From positions 181,037 through 245,036 of the forward strand of contig NZ_FQVQ01000003.1 in the NCBI RefSeq assembly GCF_900129405.1: a stretch of DNA of 64,000 nt, given 5' to 3'. The number at the start of each line of letters is the position of its first letter. Position 1 is the stretch's first letter. This document shows positions 8,579 through 16,995 of this stretch, piece after piece. The DNA is from Flavobacterium fontis. Lineage in GTDB: Bacteria; Bacteroidota; Bacteroidia; Flavobacteriales; Flavobacteriaceae. A program made the translations under genes and the position numbers. Below the pieces are notes generated by a model. The model did no database searches. It was not told the DNA's origin and saw only the letters and a program-made list of their open reading frames with translations.

Positions 8579-10150
8579 ATGTCAGAAGACCAAAAACGCA
8601 TCCTAGAACAACAACTCTGGAACATCGCCAACACCCTTAGAGGTAAAATGAACGCCGACGAATTTCGGGATTATATTCTCGGCTTTATTTTCTATAAGTA
8701 CTTGGCCGAGAAAATGGAGTTGTTTGCCAACGATATACTCAAACAAGACGGAATTTCATTCCGAAGCCTAACAGCAACCGATAGCCAAACCCTTGAAATC
8801 GTGGAAGCGGTGAAAGAGGAATCGCTCGAACGGTTGGGCTACTTTTTGAAACCTGATGAACTGTTCAGCGAAGTGGTGAAACGCGGCAACAATGATGTGG
8901 AGGGTCAGAGCAATTTCATCCTAGAAGATTTGCAAAAAATCCTCACCAACATTCAATTAAGTACCATGGGGACAGAGAGCGAAGACGACTTCGACAATCT
9001 GTTTGAGGACATGGATTTGAACAGCACCAAGTTGGGGAAATCACCCGAAGCCAGAAATGAGATTGTGGTGAAGGTATTAACCCATTTGGATAAAATCGAC
9101 TTCAAGCTCGAAAGCACCGAATTGGATGTGCTGGGTGATGCCTATGAATATCTTATCAGTCAATTTGCCAGCGGGGCTGGCAAAAAGGCTGGTGAGTTCT
9201 ATACCCCACAAGAGGTGAGTATGATTCTGGCTAAAATTGTATCAACGGGTAAAGACAAGTTGAGGTCGGTGTACGACCCTACGTGTGGTTCTGGTTCGTT
9301 ACTGTTACGGGTAGCCCGTGAAGTTAAGGAAGTAAGCAACTTTTACGGTCAAGAACTCAATCGTACCACGTATAACTTGGCCCGAATGAACATGATATTG
9401 CACGGGGTACATTACCGCAAGTTTGACATCAAACAAGAAGACACCCTAGAGCACCCACAACACAAAGACTTGACGTTTGAAGCGATTGTGGCCAATCCAC
9501 CGTTTTCAGCGCAATGGAGTGCCAACCCTTTGTTTACAACTGACGACCGATTTTCACAGTACGGCAAGTTAGCACCGTCAAGCAAGGCCGATTTTGCTTT
9601 TGTATGCCACATGGTGCATCACTTGGCCGATAATGGCTGTATGGCCGTTGTATTACCGCATGGCGCCTTGTTCCGTGGTAGTGCAGAACAACACATTCGA
9701 CGTTATTTGATTGAGAATCGTAATTACTTGGATGCGGTGATTGGATTGCCAGCCAACATATTCTATGGAACCAGTATTCCAACGTGTATCTTGGTATTCA
9801 AGAAGTGCAAAGAAAGTCCAGAGGATGTCTTGTTTATTGATGCCAGCCAACATTTTGAAAAAGTGAAAACCCAAAATGTCTTGAGAGAGGAACATATTGA
9901 AAAAATTGTGTCCACCTACCGCAACCGACTGGAAGAAGATAAGTACAGTAAACGTGCTACGTTGCAACAGATAGCCGACAACGATTACAACTTGAATATA
10001 CCGCGCTATGTGGACACTTTTGTGACAGAGGAATCCATTGACATCAACCAAGTGGCCAATGAGCTTAAATCGCTGGAAAATGAGTTAAAAGACATCGACC
10101 AACGTATTGCTAGTTTTTGTGTAGAGTTAAACATAACAACGCCATTCTAA
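8579..10150 (+). CDS. hsdM: Type I restriction-modification methyltransferase subunit
   Basis: HsdM (523 residues) methylates adenine in the site chosen by HsdS and forms M2S and R2M2S complexes. The N-terminal HsdM helical domain starts at QQLWNIANTLRGKMNADEFRDYIL. The N6-adenine methyltransferase motifs are DPTCGSGSLL (AdoMet site, residues 233-242) and NPPF (catalytic, 306-309), preceded by GEFYTPQEV, which is characteristic of HsdM. It heads the operon. The stop codon overlaps the start of the Fic gene (TAATG), so a non-core gene is translationally coupled to it. Confidence 0.97.
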   Translation: MSEDQKRILEQQLWNIANTLRGKMNADEFRDYILGFIFYKYLAEKMELFANDILKQDGISFRSLTATDSQTLEIVEAVKEESLERLGYFLKPDELFSEVVKRGNNDVEGQSNFILEDLQKILTNIQLSTMGTESEDDFDNLFEDMDLNSTKLGKSPEARNEIVVKVLTHLDKIDFKLESTELDVLGDAYEYLISQFASGAGKKAGEFYTPQEVSMILAKIVSTGKDKLRSVYDPTCGSGSLLLRVAREVKEVSNFYGQELNRTTYNLARMNMILHGVHYRKFDIKQEDTLEHPQHKDLTFEAIVANPPFSAQWSANPLFTTDDRFSQYGKLAPSSKADFAFVCHMVHHLADNGCMAVVLPHGALFRGSAEQHIRRYLIENRNYLDAVIGLPANIFYGTSIPTCILVFKKCKESPEDVLFIDASQHFEKVKTQNVLREEHIEKIVSTYRNRLEEDKYSKRATLQQIADNDYNLNIPRYVDTFVTEESIDINQVANELKSLENELKDIDQRIASFCVELNITTPF

Positions 10151-11241
10151 TGAACAAATATTCAATTCCAACATTGCCCCTAGAAGTCGACCTTGAAACC
10201 AAAAAAGTTCTCAAAAAAGTTGCCGAGGCTAGAGCTTCTTTGGCTGAATTGAAAGGGGTTCATGCAACTGTGCCCAATGTAGGTATTTTGTTGAATACTC
10301 TGGCTCTACAAGAAGCCAAAGACAGTTCAGCGGTGGAAAATATTATAACCACTCACGATGAGTTGTTTCGTGCGGAGTTGAATATGAATTTGGTAAAAAA
10401 TATTGCAGCCAAAGAAGTTCAACGATACTCTTTAGCACTAAAAAAAGGTTTTGAGTTAGTTCAAAAAGATAAACTGATTACCAATGGTCATATTCTTGAA
10501 ATTCATGGTGTTTTGGAACAGAATGATGCTGGTTACAGAAAAGTCCCTGGTACCGATTTAAAGAATGATAAAACAAAAGAGGTTGTGTATACCCCTCCAC
10601 AAACCGCTAATGAAATTATTGCTCTGATGCGCAACTTGGTAGAGTATATCAATGATGATACACTAGATGATTTAGACCATTTGGTTAAAATGGCTGTAAT
10701 TCATCACCAATTTGAAAGTATACACCCTTTTTATGACGGAAACGGAAGGTTAGGTAGGATTATCAATATACTGTATCTGATTTCAAAGGATTTATTAGAC
10801 TTTCCAACCTTGTATTTAAGTCGATACATCATTCAAAACAAAGCTGAATATTACCGATTGTTGCAAGATGTTAGAGATAATGGTAATTGGGAAGATTGGG
10901 TGCTATATATCTTAGAAGCCATTATAAGTGTGGCCAAACAGAGTACTGAACTTATCAAAGCTATCAAAACAGAAATGATGCGTTACAAGTCAATTATACG
11001 CCAAAAATATCCCAAAATTTACAGTCAAGATTTACTGAATAACATATTTAAACATCCGTATACTAAAATCGAATTTTTAGAAGAAGATTTGGCTGTAACA
11101 CGCCAGACATCTTCAAAGTATTTAGAAACGATTTCAAAGGACGAAAACAAGCTGTTGGAAAAAATTAAAATTGGGCGTGATAATTATTATATCAATGTCG
11201 GGCTAATGCAGTTATTCTCGCAGTATGACTATAAGTTATAA
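10150..11241 (+). CDS. Fic family protein (probable AMPylator) nested in the hsd operon
   Basis: A 363-residue class II Fic protein. The active-site loop HPFYDGNGRLGR begins at His192 and matches HPFx(D/E)GNGRxxR exactly. An N-terminal inhibitory helix is present, S59-S-A-V-E63-N64, fitting (S/T)xxxE(G/N), so activity is probably autoinhibited until the helix moves. The C-terminal 90 residues look like a winged-helix domain (LAVTRQTSSKYLETISK). Fic enzymes transfer AMP or other nucleotides to Ser/Thr/Tyr of target proteins. ATG at 10150 overlaps the hsdM stop. Similar Fic genes recur within type I loci; whether this one acts on HsdM, HsdR or a host protein is unknown. Confidence 0.93.
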   Translation: MNKYSIPTLPLEVDLETKKVLKKVAEARASLAELKGVHATVPNVGILLNTLALQEAKDSSAVENIITTHDELFRAELNMNLVKNIAAKEVQRYSLALKKGFELVQKDKLITNGHILEIHGVLEQNDAGYRKVPGTDLKNDKTKEVVYTPPQTANEIIALMRNLVEYINDDTLDDLDHLVKMAVIHHQFESIHPFYDGNGRLGRIINILYLISKDLLDFPTLYLSRYIIQNKAEYYRLLQDVRDNGNWEDWVLYILEAIISVAKQSTELIKAIKTEMMRYKSIIRQKYPKIYSQDLLNNIFKHPYTKIEFLEEDLAVTRQTSSKYLETISKDENKLLEKIKIGRDNYYINVGLMQLFSQYDYKL

Positions 11242-11273
11242 TAGGTAAACCAAACGTTGATTTAATTAACGCA

Positions 11274-11331
11274 TTTCAAAAACGTGTTAATAAAAACACA
11301 CTTTCGTTAACATGTTTCAAAAACGTGTTAA
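11274..11331 (+). repeat. 17-base direct repeat pair before hsdS
   Basis: TTTCAAAAACGTGTTAA occurs exactly at 11274-11290 and 11315-11331, 41 bases (about four helical turns) apart. A GTTAACA / TGTTAAC inverted pair (11306-11312 and 11326-11332) overlaps the second copy. The geometry resembles operator half-sites or recombination sites. The first candidate hsdS start codon lies just inside the block. Confidence 0.75.
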
Positions 11332-12514
11332 CCAAATGACTAAAAAAATAAACATGACAAAATATACATACATACCGAAGTTGAGGTTCCCAAATTTCAA
11401 AGACCAATGGGCTGTAAAAAAAATGGAAGAACTAACAGAGAGGATTGGTGATGGTTTGCATGGTACACCAATTTATTCTGAAGATTCAGATATATTTTTT
11501 ATTAATGGTAACAACTTGATAAATGGATTGATTTCAATTAATGAAAACACTAAACGCGTTGATAATGAGGTTTTTATTCTTAACGATAAAAAACTCAATA
11601 AAAATTCGATATTAATTTCAATCAACGGAACAATAGGTAATGTTTCAAGGTATAATGGAGAAAAAGTAATGTTGGGAAAAAGTGTAGGATACTTTAAGTT
11701 CTATTCTAATCCAGATTTTTATTATCACATACTAAACTCAAATAAAATTCAAAATTATTTTTATTCTGAGTTAACTGGTTCAACTATCAAGAATCTATCT
11801 TTAAAAACTTTAAGAGAAGCAGAGATATGTATTCCGAGTGAAGAAGAACAAACCAAAATCGCCTCCTTCCTCACCGCAGTGGACGACAAATTGCAAGCCT
11901 TGAAAAAGAAAAAGGAATTGTTGGAGCAGTACAAAAAAGGAATGATGCAACAACTGTTTTCCCAAGAGATACGATTTAAAAAGGAAGACGGGACAAATTA
12001 TCCTGATTGGGAGGAGAAAAAGTTGGGGAATTGTTTAGATTATACTCAACCAACAAGTTATTTAGTTGAAAGTACAGAATATGACAATTCATATAGTATT
12101 CCAGTTGTTACGGCTGGAAAAACTTTCATTTTGGGATATACAAATGAAGAATTTGGCATATATGAAAATGGACTTCCAGTAATCATTTTTGATGACTTTA
12201 CAACTGCCAGCCAATTTGTTGATTTCCCTTTTAAAGCTAAATCTTCTGCAATGAAGATATTGACAGCCAAAGAATCAATGAATATCAAGTTTGTTTATGA
12301 AGCGATGCAAATGATTAATTTTGAAATAGGTGGACATGGTAGGCATTGGATTTCAATATATTCAGAATTGATGATTGAAGTACCTTGTGAAGAAGAACAA
12401 ACCAAAATCGCTAATTTCCTATCAGCTATTGATGATAAAATTGCCCATTGCCATTCGGAGTTAGACGGTTTAGAGCAATGGAAAAAGGGATTGTTGCAGC
12501 AGCTATTTTGTTGA
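11312..12514 (+). CDS. hsdS: Type I restriction specificity subunit
   Basis: HsdS has two target-recognition domains, each followed by a conserved helical spacer: PKLRFPNFKDQW starts the first half, and the spacers read EEEQTKIASFLTAVDDKLQALKK (about residue 177) and EEEQTKIANFLSAIDDKIAHCHS (about 360). Each ends in an LLEQYKKGMMQQLF-type motif. The two recognition domains are unrelated to each other, as expected for a bipartite site. Three in-frame ATGs (11312, 11336, 11354) are possible starts; the later two avoid the direct repeat. It is more AT-rich than hsdM. It decides the DNA site for both methylation and cleavage. Confidence 0.93.
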   Translation: MFQKRVNQMTKKINMTKYTYIPKLRFPNFKDQWAVKKMEELTERIGDGLHGTPIYSEDSDIFFINGNNLINGLISINENTKRVDNEVFILNDKKLNKNSILISINGTIGNVSRYNGEKVMLGKSVGYFKFYSNPDFYYHILNSNKIQNYFYSELTGSTIKNLSLKTLREAEICIPSEEEQTKIASFLTAVDDKLQALKKKKELLEQYKKGMMQQLFSQEIRFKKEDGTNYPDWEEKKLGNCLDYTQPTSYLVESTEYDNSYSIPVVTAGKTFILGYTNEEFGIYENGLPVIIFDDFTTASQFVDFPFKAKSSAMKILTAKESMNIKFVYEAMQMINFEIGGHGRHWISIYSELMIEVPCEEEQTKIANFLSAIDDKIAHCHSELDGLEQWKKGLLQQLFC

Positions 12515-12584
12515 TATAAATAATTGTATTCCAAAGATTTATTAATTTTATTTTAAAAATGATTAGAAATAATAAAAATATTTA

Positions 12585-12592
12585 TAATTTTG
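12585..12592 (+). promoter_or_regulatory. Promoter -7 box of the AbiF-associated RNA
   Basis: TAATTTTG is a perfect match to TAnnTTTG, about 8 bases before the first base of the folded RNA. No clear TTG is seen at -33. It implies that the RNA and abiF can be transcribed separately from the hsd genes. Confidence 0.6.
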
Positions 12593-12599
12593 CATCAAC

Positions 12600-12722
12600 A
12601 GTATCCGTTGAGCATACCATAAGAACTGCATACGGGTCATTTTTGGAAGACAGTAATTTTACCAACAATAATACACCTCCTATGCCTCTCAACGATGCAC
12701 ACTTAGGGGGTCTTTTCTTTTT
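12600..12722 (+). ncRNA. Structured RNA upstream of abiF (AbiF RNA-like, candidate RNA antitoxin)
   Basis: The 216-base gap between hsdS and abiF holds a strong RNA fold and no reading frame. A long stem pairs GUAUC 12601-12605 with GAUGC 12694-12698, and GUUGAG 12607-12612 with CUCAAC 12688-12693, and continues CAUA 12613-12616 with UAUG 12681-12684. ACCUCC 12675-12680, inside this stem's loop, pairs with GGGGGU 12706-12711 outside it, giving an H-type pseudoknot or, alternatively, an intrinsic terminator with the following U-rich tail. A conserved 'AbiF RNA' is known to lie just upstream of AbiF/Abi_2 genes, and AbiF with its RNA has been described as a toxin with an RNA antitoxin related to Cas13 ancestry. 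Membership is inferred from position and fold. Confidence 0.75.
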
Positions 12723-12730
12723 ATAAACTA

Positions 12731-13675
12731 ATGAAGAAGGTATATAACAAAGCCCCACTTAGTTTCCAAGACCAGTTAAATCTACTGAAAAGTAGAGGTC
12801 TAGAAGTTGGCGATGAGCCAAAAGCATTGTCGTATCTTCAAGAAATAAGTTATTACCGACTAAGCGCCTATTTTTTGCCTTATCAAAAGGTGAAAGACAA
12901 ATTTGATAACGGAACAACTTTTGAAAAAATTATTGAAACCTATTCTTTTGACAGAGAACTTCGTTTATTAGTTTTTGATTGTATAGAACGAGTTGAAGTT
13001 GCTATTAGAACACAGATGATTTATCAAATGGCAATTTTTTACAACGATAGTCATTGGCATGACAACAAGGCTCACTTTATTACGCCTTATTACAATAAAA
13101 TTGGCAATCTAATTGACCCTTATTCTGATTTTCAAACTATTATATCAAAAGCCAAAACTGCAAGAACACCAGAAACTTTTATAAAACACTACATGAATGA
13201 GTATGGTGTTCCAGCTAATCCACCAAGTTGGATGTGTTTTGAACTTTTAACAATCGGGGAGCTTTCACATTTGTATAGAGGATTGAGTAACAATTCTGAT
13301 AAAAAACGAATAGCTGATTTTTTTGACTTGCACCATACTGTTTTTACATCGTGGCTGCACACTTTGACTTATGTTAGAAATATTTGTGCACACCACAGTA
13401 GATTATGGAACAGAGAGCTTGCTATTGAACCTGATAAACTTCAAAAGCCAAAGGGGATTTGGATAGCTAAACAATTTGAGAACAACAAACGATTATTTTA
13501 TTTTTTAAGTGCACTTCGGTATATGCTTTTAAGGGCAAATCCTGAAAATGGCTTACGACATAAACTTATCGATTTGTTTTCAAGATACCCAAGTGTGCCA
13601 ATACAATACATAGGAATATCAAGTGACGGTAACGGAAATATGTTAGATTGGCAAAATGACCCTTTTTGGAAATAA
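12731..13675 (+). CDS. AbiF/Abi_2 family HEPN protein (probable RNase toxin)
   Basis: A 314-residue Abi_2-type abortive infection protein. The N-terminus KAPLSFQDQLNLLKSRGL and EISYYRLSAYFLPYQ are typical of the family. The HEPN ribonuclease motif RX4H is R216-NICA-H221, within RNICAHHSRLWNRELAI, the most conserved part of Abi_2 proteins. It should cleave RNA and stop growth when released from its RNA antitoxin. It starts 8 bases after the T-rich end of the upstream RNA and ends 3 bases before hsdR. It is more AT-rich than hsdM and hsdR, suggesting separate acquisition. The activity is inferred from family and motif. Confidence 0.88.
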   Translation: MKKVYNKAPLSFQDQLNLLKSRGLEVGDEPKALSYLQEISYYRLSAYFLPYQKVKDKFDNGTTFEKIIETYSFDRELRLLVFDCIERVEVAIRTQMIYQMAIFYNDSHWHDNKAHFITPYYNKIGNLIDPYSDFQTIISKAKTARTPETFIKHYMNEYGVPANPPSWMCFELLTIGELSHLYRGLSNNSDKKRIADFFDLHHTVFTSWLHTLTYVRNICAHHSRLWNRELAIEPDKLQKPKGIWIAKQFENNKRLFYFLSALRYMLLRANPENGLRHKLIDLFSRYPSVPIQYIGISSDGNGNMLDWQNDPFWK

Positions 13676-13678
13676 TAA

Positions 13679-16534
13679 ATGAGTAAACAATCCGAAGCCA
13701 TATTAGAAGCACAACTGGTCGCCCAGCTCCAAAAATTGGGGTACGGTTTGGCCAGCATCACCAATGAACAAGAACTGATTGCCAACTTAAAAACCCAGTT
13801 GGAAAAGCACAACCGTATTCAATTCTCGGCCACCGAGTTTGAACGGGTGATGAATATTTTATCCAAAGGGTCGGTATTTGAAAAAGCCAAAACGCTTCGG
13901 GAGAAACAACACATTATTCGGGACAACGGGGACAACTTATACTTTGAATTTATTAATACCGAACATTGGTGTCAAAATCAGTTTCAAGTAACGCATCAAG
14001 TATCTGTTGAAGGGAAGTATCAAAATCGTTACGATGTAACGATTTTGATCAACGGCTTGCCGTTGGTACAGATTGAATTGAAGCGTAGAGGCCTCGAGTT
14101 AAAAGAAGCCTTTAATCAAGTCAATCGCTATCAACGTCATTCGTTTGGTTCCAATTCGGGGTTATACCAATACATTCAAATCTTTGTGATTAGCAACGGG
14201 GTAAATACTAAGTATTACGCCAACAACCGTAACCAATCGTTCAAACAAACGTTTTACTGGACGGACAAAGAAAACAAACGATTAACCAATATTCTCAACG
14301 GATTTACCAGCGAGTTTTTAGAGCCGTGCCATATCAGTAAAATGATTTGTAAGTACATTGTACTCAATGAAACCCATAAAATCCCCATGGTGTTACGACC
14401 GTATCAATTCTATGCCGTAGAGGCGTTGATTGATAGAGTTAAGAATAGCGTGAACAATGGGTATATCTGGCACACTACTGGAAGCGGTAAAACGCTAACT
14501 TCCTTCAAAGCAAGCCAGATTATAATGAATTTACCACAAGTTAAAAAAGTGGTGTTTGTGGTTGACCGTAAAGACTTGGATTATCAGACCACCAAAGAGT
14601 TCAATAGCTTTAGTAAAGGAAGCATCGACGGAACCGACAATACCAAGATGCTGGTGGATAAATTTACGGACGATTCCAAGTTGATAGTTACCACCATCCA
14701 AAAGCTCAATACGGCCATTAGCAAGAAACAGCACTTAGAAAAGATGAATCGTTTGAAAGACGAACGTATTGTCTTTATCTTCGATGAATGTCACCGTAGC
14801 CAGTTCGGTGAAACCCATAACCGTATCAAGAGTTTCTTTAACAATATTCAATTCTTTGGCTTTACGGGAACCCCAATATTTGCGGACAATTCCGTTAAAA
14901 ATGAATTAGGTCGTAGAACCACCAAAGAACTGTTTGGGGATTGTTTACACAAGTATGTGATAACCGATGCTATCAAAGACGAAAACGTGTTGAAGTTTTC
15001 TGTGGAGTACGTGGGTCGCTACAAACAGAAGGAAGACCGCAATACCAACATCGATATTGAAGTAGAAGACATCGACACCAAGGAGTTAATGGAACACCCT
15101 TCACGATTGGAAAAAATAGTGGATTACATCGTGGCACACCATAACCGTAAAACACACAGTCGTAACTTCACGGGAATGTTTTGTGTAAGTAGTGTCGATA
15201 CGCTGATTAAGTATTACGAAATATTCAAAAAGAAACGATTAGCGGGTGAACACAGTTTAAACATTGCCACCATATTCAGTTATTCAGCCAATGAAAACGA
15301 TGCCGATGCCAACGGCTTTTTGCCCGATGAATTATCGGTGGTGGAAGAACCCAGAGCGTTGTATGGATTACAAGCCCACAGTCGGGAGAAACTGGATGAA
15401 TTTATTGTCGATTACAACCAGTTATTCGATACCAAGTTTTCCACCAAAGACAGCGAGAGCTTCTACAACTATTACAACGACATATCCAAGAGAGTAAAGG
15501 AACGTAAGATTGATATTCTACTGGTGGTCAATATGTTTTTAACGGGTTTTGACAGCCCTACATTGAACACCTTGTACGTTGATAAGAACTTAAAATACCA
15601 CGGTTTAATTCAAGCCTATTCACGCACCAATAGGGTGTTGAATGAGATGAAGTCCCAAGGTAATATTGTGGTGTTCCGTAACTTAAAAGGAGCCACTGAC
15701 GAGGCAATTACGCTATTCAGCAACAAAGATGCTGTTGATGTGATTATAATGAAACCGTATGAAGATTATGCGGTTAAATTTAATGAGGCCTATCAAAGGT
15801 TACTAGAGTTGGTTCCAAGTGTAGATGCTGTCAATGAACTAAGAACCGAGGACGAAGAACTGGAGTTTATAAAGGCGTTTCGTGAGTTAATGCGTATTCG
15901 CAATACCATGACAGCCTTTGCCGATTTCAGTTGGTCAGACCTTGAAATGGAAGAACAAGAGTTTGAAGATTACAAGAGCAAGTACTTGGATTTGCATGAT
16001 AAGGTTAGAACCGAACATGAAAAAGACAAAGTGTCCATACTAGAGGATGTTGATTTTGAATTGGAGTTGTTGCACCGTGACGACATCAACGTGGCCTACA
16101 TACTCCAATTGCTAATGAAGTTAAAGACCGATAACAAAAAGGATGCAGTTAAGACCGAGGCCGATATAATAAATTTATTGAGTGGTGAAGCCGAATTGAG
16201 AAGCAAGAGAGAATTGATAGAACGCTTCATTAAAGAGAATTTGCCCATTATTGAAGACAGCGAAACCATACCCCAAGAGTTTGATAAATTCTGGAGTGAG
16301 GAACAAGTCAAGGCCTTTAATAAAATCGTAACCGAGGAGAATTTATCCCCAGAGCGGACAGAACAGCTTATTGAGAATTATTTATTTTCAGAACAAGAGC
16401 CGTTACGTGATGAGGTACTGGATTTAATTGAAGGAACCAAACCCACCATATTGGAACGCAAGAAAACGGGTGATAGAATCCTAGATAAGATTGTAACGTT
16501 TGTGAAGACGTTTGTGAGTGGGATAACGGGGTAA
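13679..16534 (+). CDS. hsdR: Type I restriction endonuclease subunit R
   Basis: HsdR (951 residues) is the translocating and cleaving subunit. An N-terminal PD-(D/E)xK nuclease is seen with D119 and E133-L-K135. The SF2 motor follows: Walker A TTGSGKT (266-272), DECH box (369-372) and motif III FTGTP. The C-terminal helical region binds the MTase core. The start is 3 bases after the abiF stop, so hsdR depends on transcription through the nested genes or on a promoter within them. All key residues are intact. Confidence 0.96.
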   Translation: MSKQSEAILEAQLVAQLQKLGYGLASITNEQELIANLKTQLEKHNRIQFSATEFERVMNILSKGSVFEKAKTLREKQHIIRDNGDNLYFEFINTEHWCQNQFQVTHQVSVEGKYQNRYDVTILINGLPLVQIELKRRGLELKEAFNQVNRYQRHSFGSNSGLYQYIQIFVISNGVNTKYYANNRNQSFKQTFYWTDKENKRLTNILNGFTSEFLEPCHISKMICKYIVLNETHKIPMVLRPYQFYAVEALIDRVKNSVNNGYIWHTTGSGKTLTSFKASQIIMNLPQVKKVVFVVDRKDLDYQTTKEFNSFSKGSIDGTDNTKMLVDKFTDDSKLIVTTIQKLNTAISKKQHLEKMNRLKDERIVFIFDECHRSQFGETHNRIKSFFNNIQFFGFTGTPIFADNSVKNELGRRTTKELFGDCLHKYVITDAIKDENVLKFSVEYVGRYKQKEDRNTNIDIEVEDIDTKELMEHPSRLEKIVDYIVAHHNRKTHSRNFTGMFCVSSVDTLIKYYEIFKKKRLAGEHSLNIATIFSYSANENDADANGFLPDELSVVEEPRALYGLQAHSREKLDEFIVDYNQLFDTKFSTKDSESFYNYYNDISKRVKERKIDILLVVNMFLTGFDSPTLNTLYVDKNLKYHGLIQAYSRTNRVLNEMKSQGNIVVFRNLKGATDEAITLFSNKDAVDVIIMKPYEDYAVKFNEAYQRLLELVPSVDAVNELRTEDEELEFIKAFRELMRIRNTMTAFADFSWSDLEMEEQEFEDYKSKYLDLHDKVRTEHEKDKVSILEDVDFELELLHRDDINVAYILQLLMKLKTDNKKDAVKTEADIINLLSGEAELRSKRELIERFIKENLPIIEDSETIPQEFDKFWSEEQVKAFNKIVTEENLSPERTEQLIENYLFSEQEPLRDEVLDLIEGTKPTILERKKTGDRILDKIVTFVKTFVSGITG

Positions 16535-16551
16535 ATAAATCTATTAAGTGT

Positions 16552-16995
16552 ATGAATTTTGATAAGTTAACCGATAAAGAAAGAATTGAGTTTGCATTAG
16601 GTTCAATAAAATTGATTAATCATTATTTGAGAGGCGTAAACGAAGAAAAGTTTGAGAATGATATGAAGACGCAAGATGCAATTCAATATAGAATGTCATG
16701 TATCGGTAATGCGATTAATGCTGTGTCAGAAAAATTAAGAGAAAGATATGACATTCTTTGGGGTTTGTATGTTGTTTTAAATATTGACAGTGCTGAGCTT
16801 ATGTTTCAGTTGAAGCAAAAAGACAAGGAAACGAATGAGCCTTACGAATCATTAAAGTCTTTATTTAATATACTTTACGATGTTTACAGACATGAATATT
16901 CAGATGTTTTGGATAGTGAAAAGAAAAGTTATGTTGAGGATTATGATTATCCAATAAAAACAAAAAATTCAATCTGGACTGTAAAAAATAAATGA
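16552..16995 (+). CDS. HepT-like (DUF86-type) protein with degenerate active site
   Basis: A 147-residue protein whose first 70 residues resemble HepT HEPN toxins: KERIEFALGSIKLINHYL, then KTQDAIQYRMSCIGNAINAVSEKLR, matching the helix pair before the catalytic loop. The RX4HxY motif expected after the LW segment is absent; the sequence there is GLYVVLNIDSAEL. An HEY occurs later (YRHEYSD) without the spaced Arg. It is therefore probably not a nuclease and may be a regulator, immunity or adaptor protein. It starts 17 bases after hsdR and no nucleotidyltransferase partner is adjacent. AT-rich like abiF. Family placement is tentative. Confidence 0.6.
   Translation: MNFDKLTDKERIEFALGSIKLINHYLRGVNEEKFENDMKTQDAIQYRMSCIGNAINAVSEKLRERYDILWGLYVVLNIDSAELMFQLKQKDKETNEPYESLKSLFNILYDVYRHEYSDVLDSEKKSYVEDYDYPIKTKNSIWTVKNK

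Noticed and set aside
12675..12722. Only a plain terminator of hsdS rather than part of a structured RNA
   Set aside because: The G-rich arm and T-tail do make a terminator, but it lies 160-200 bases after hsdS, behind a perfect promoter box and a long separate stem, which fits an independent RNA better.
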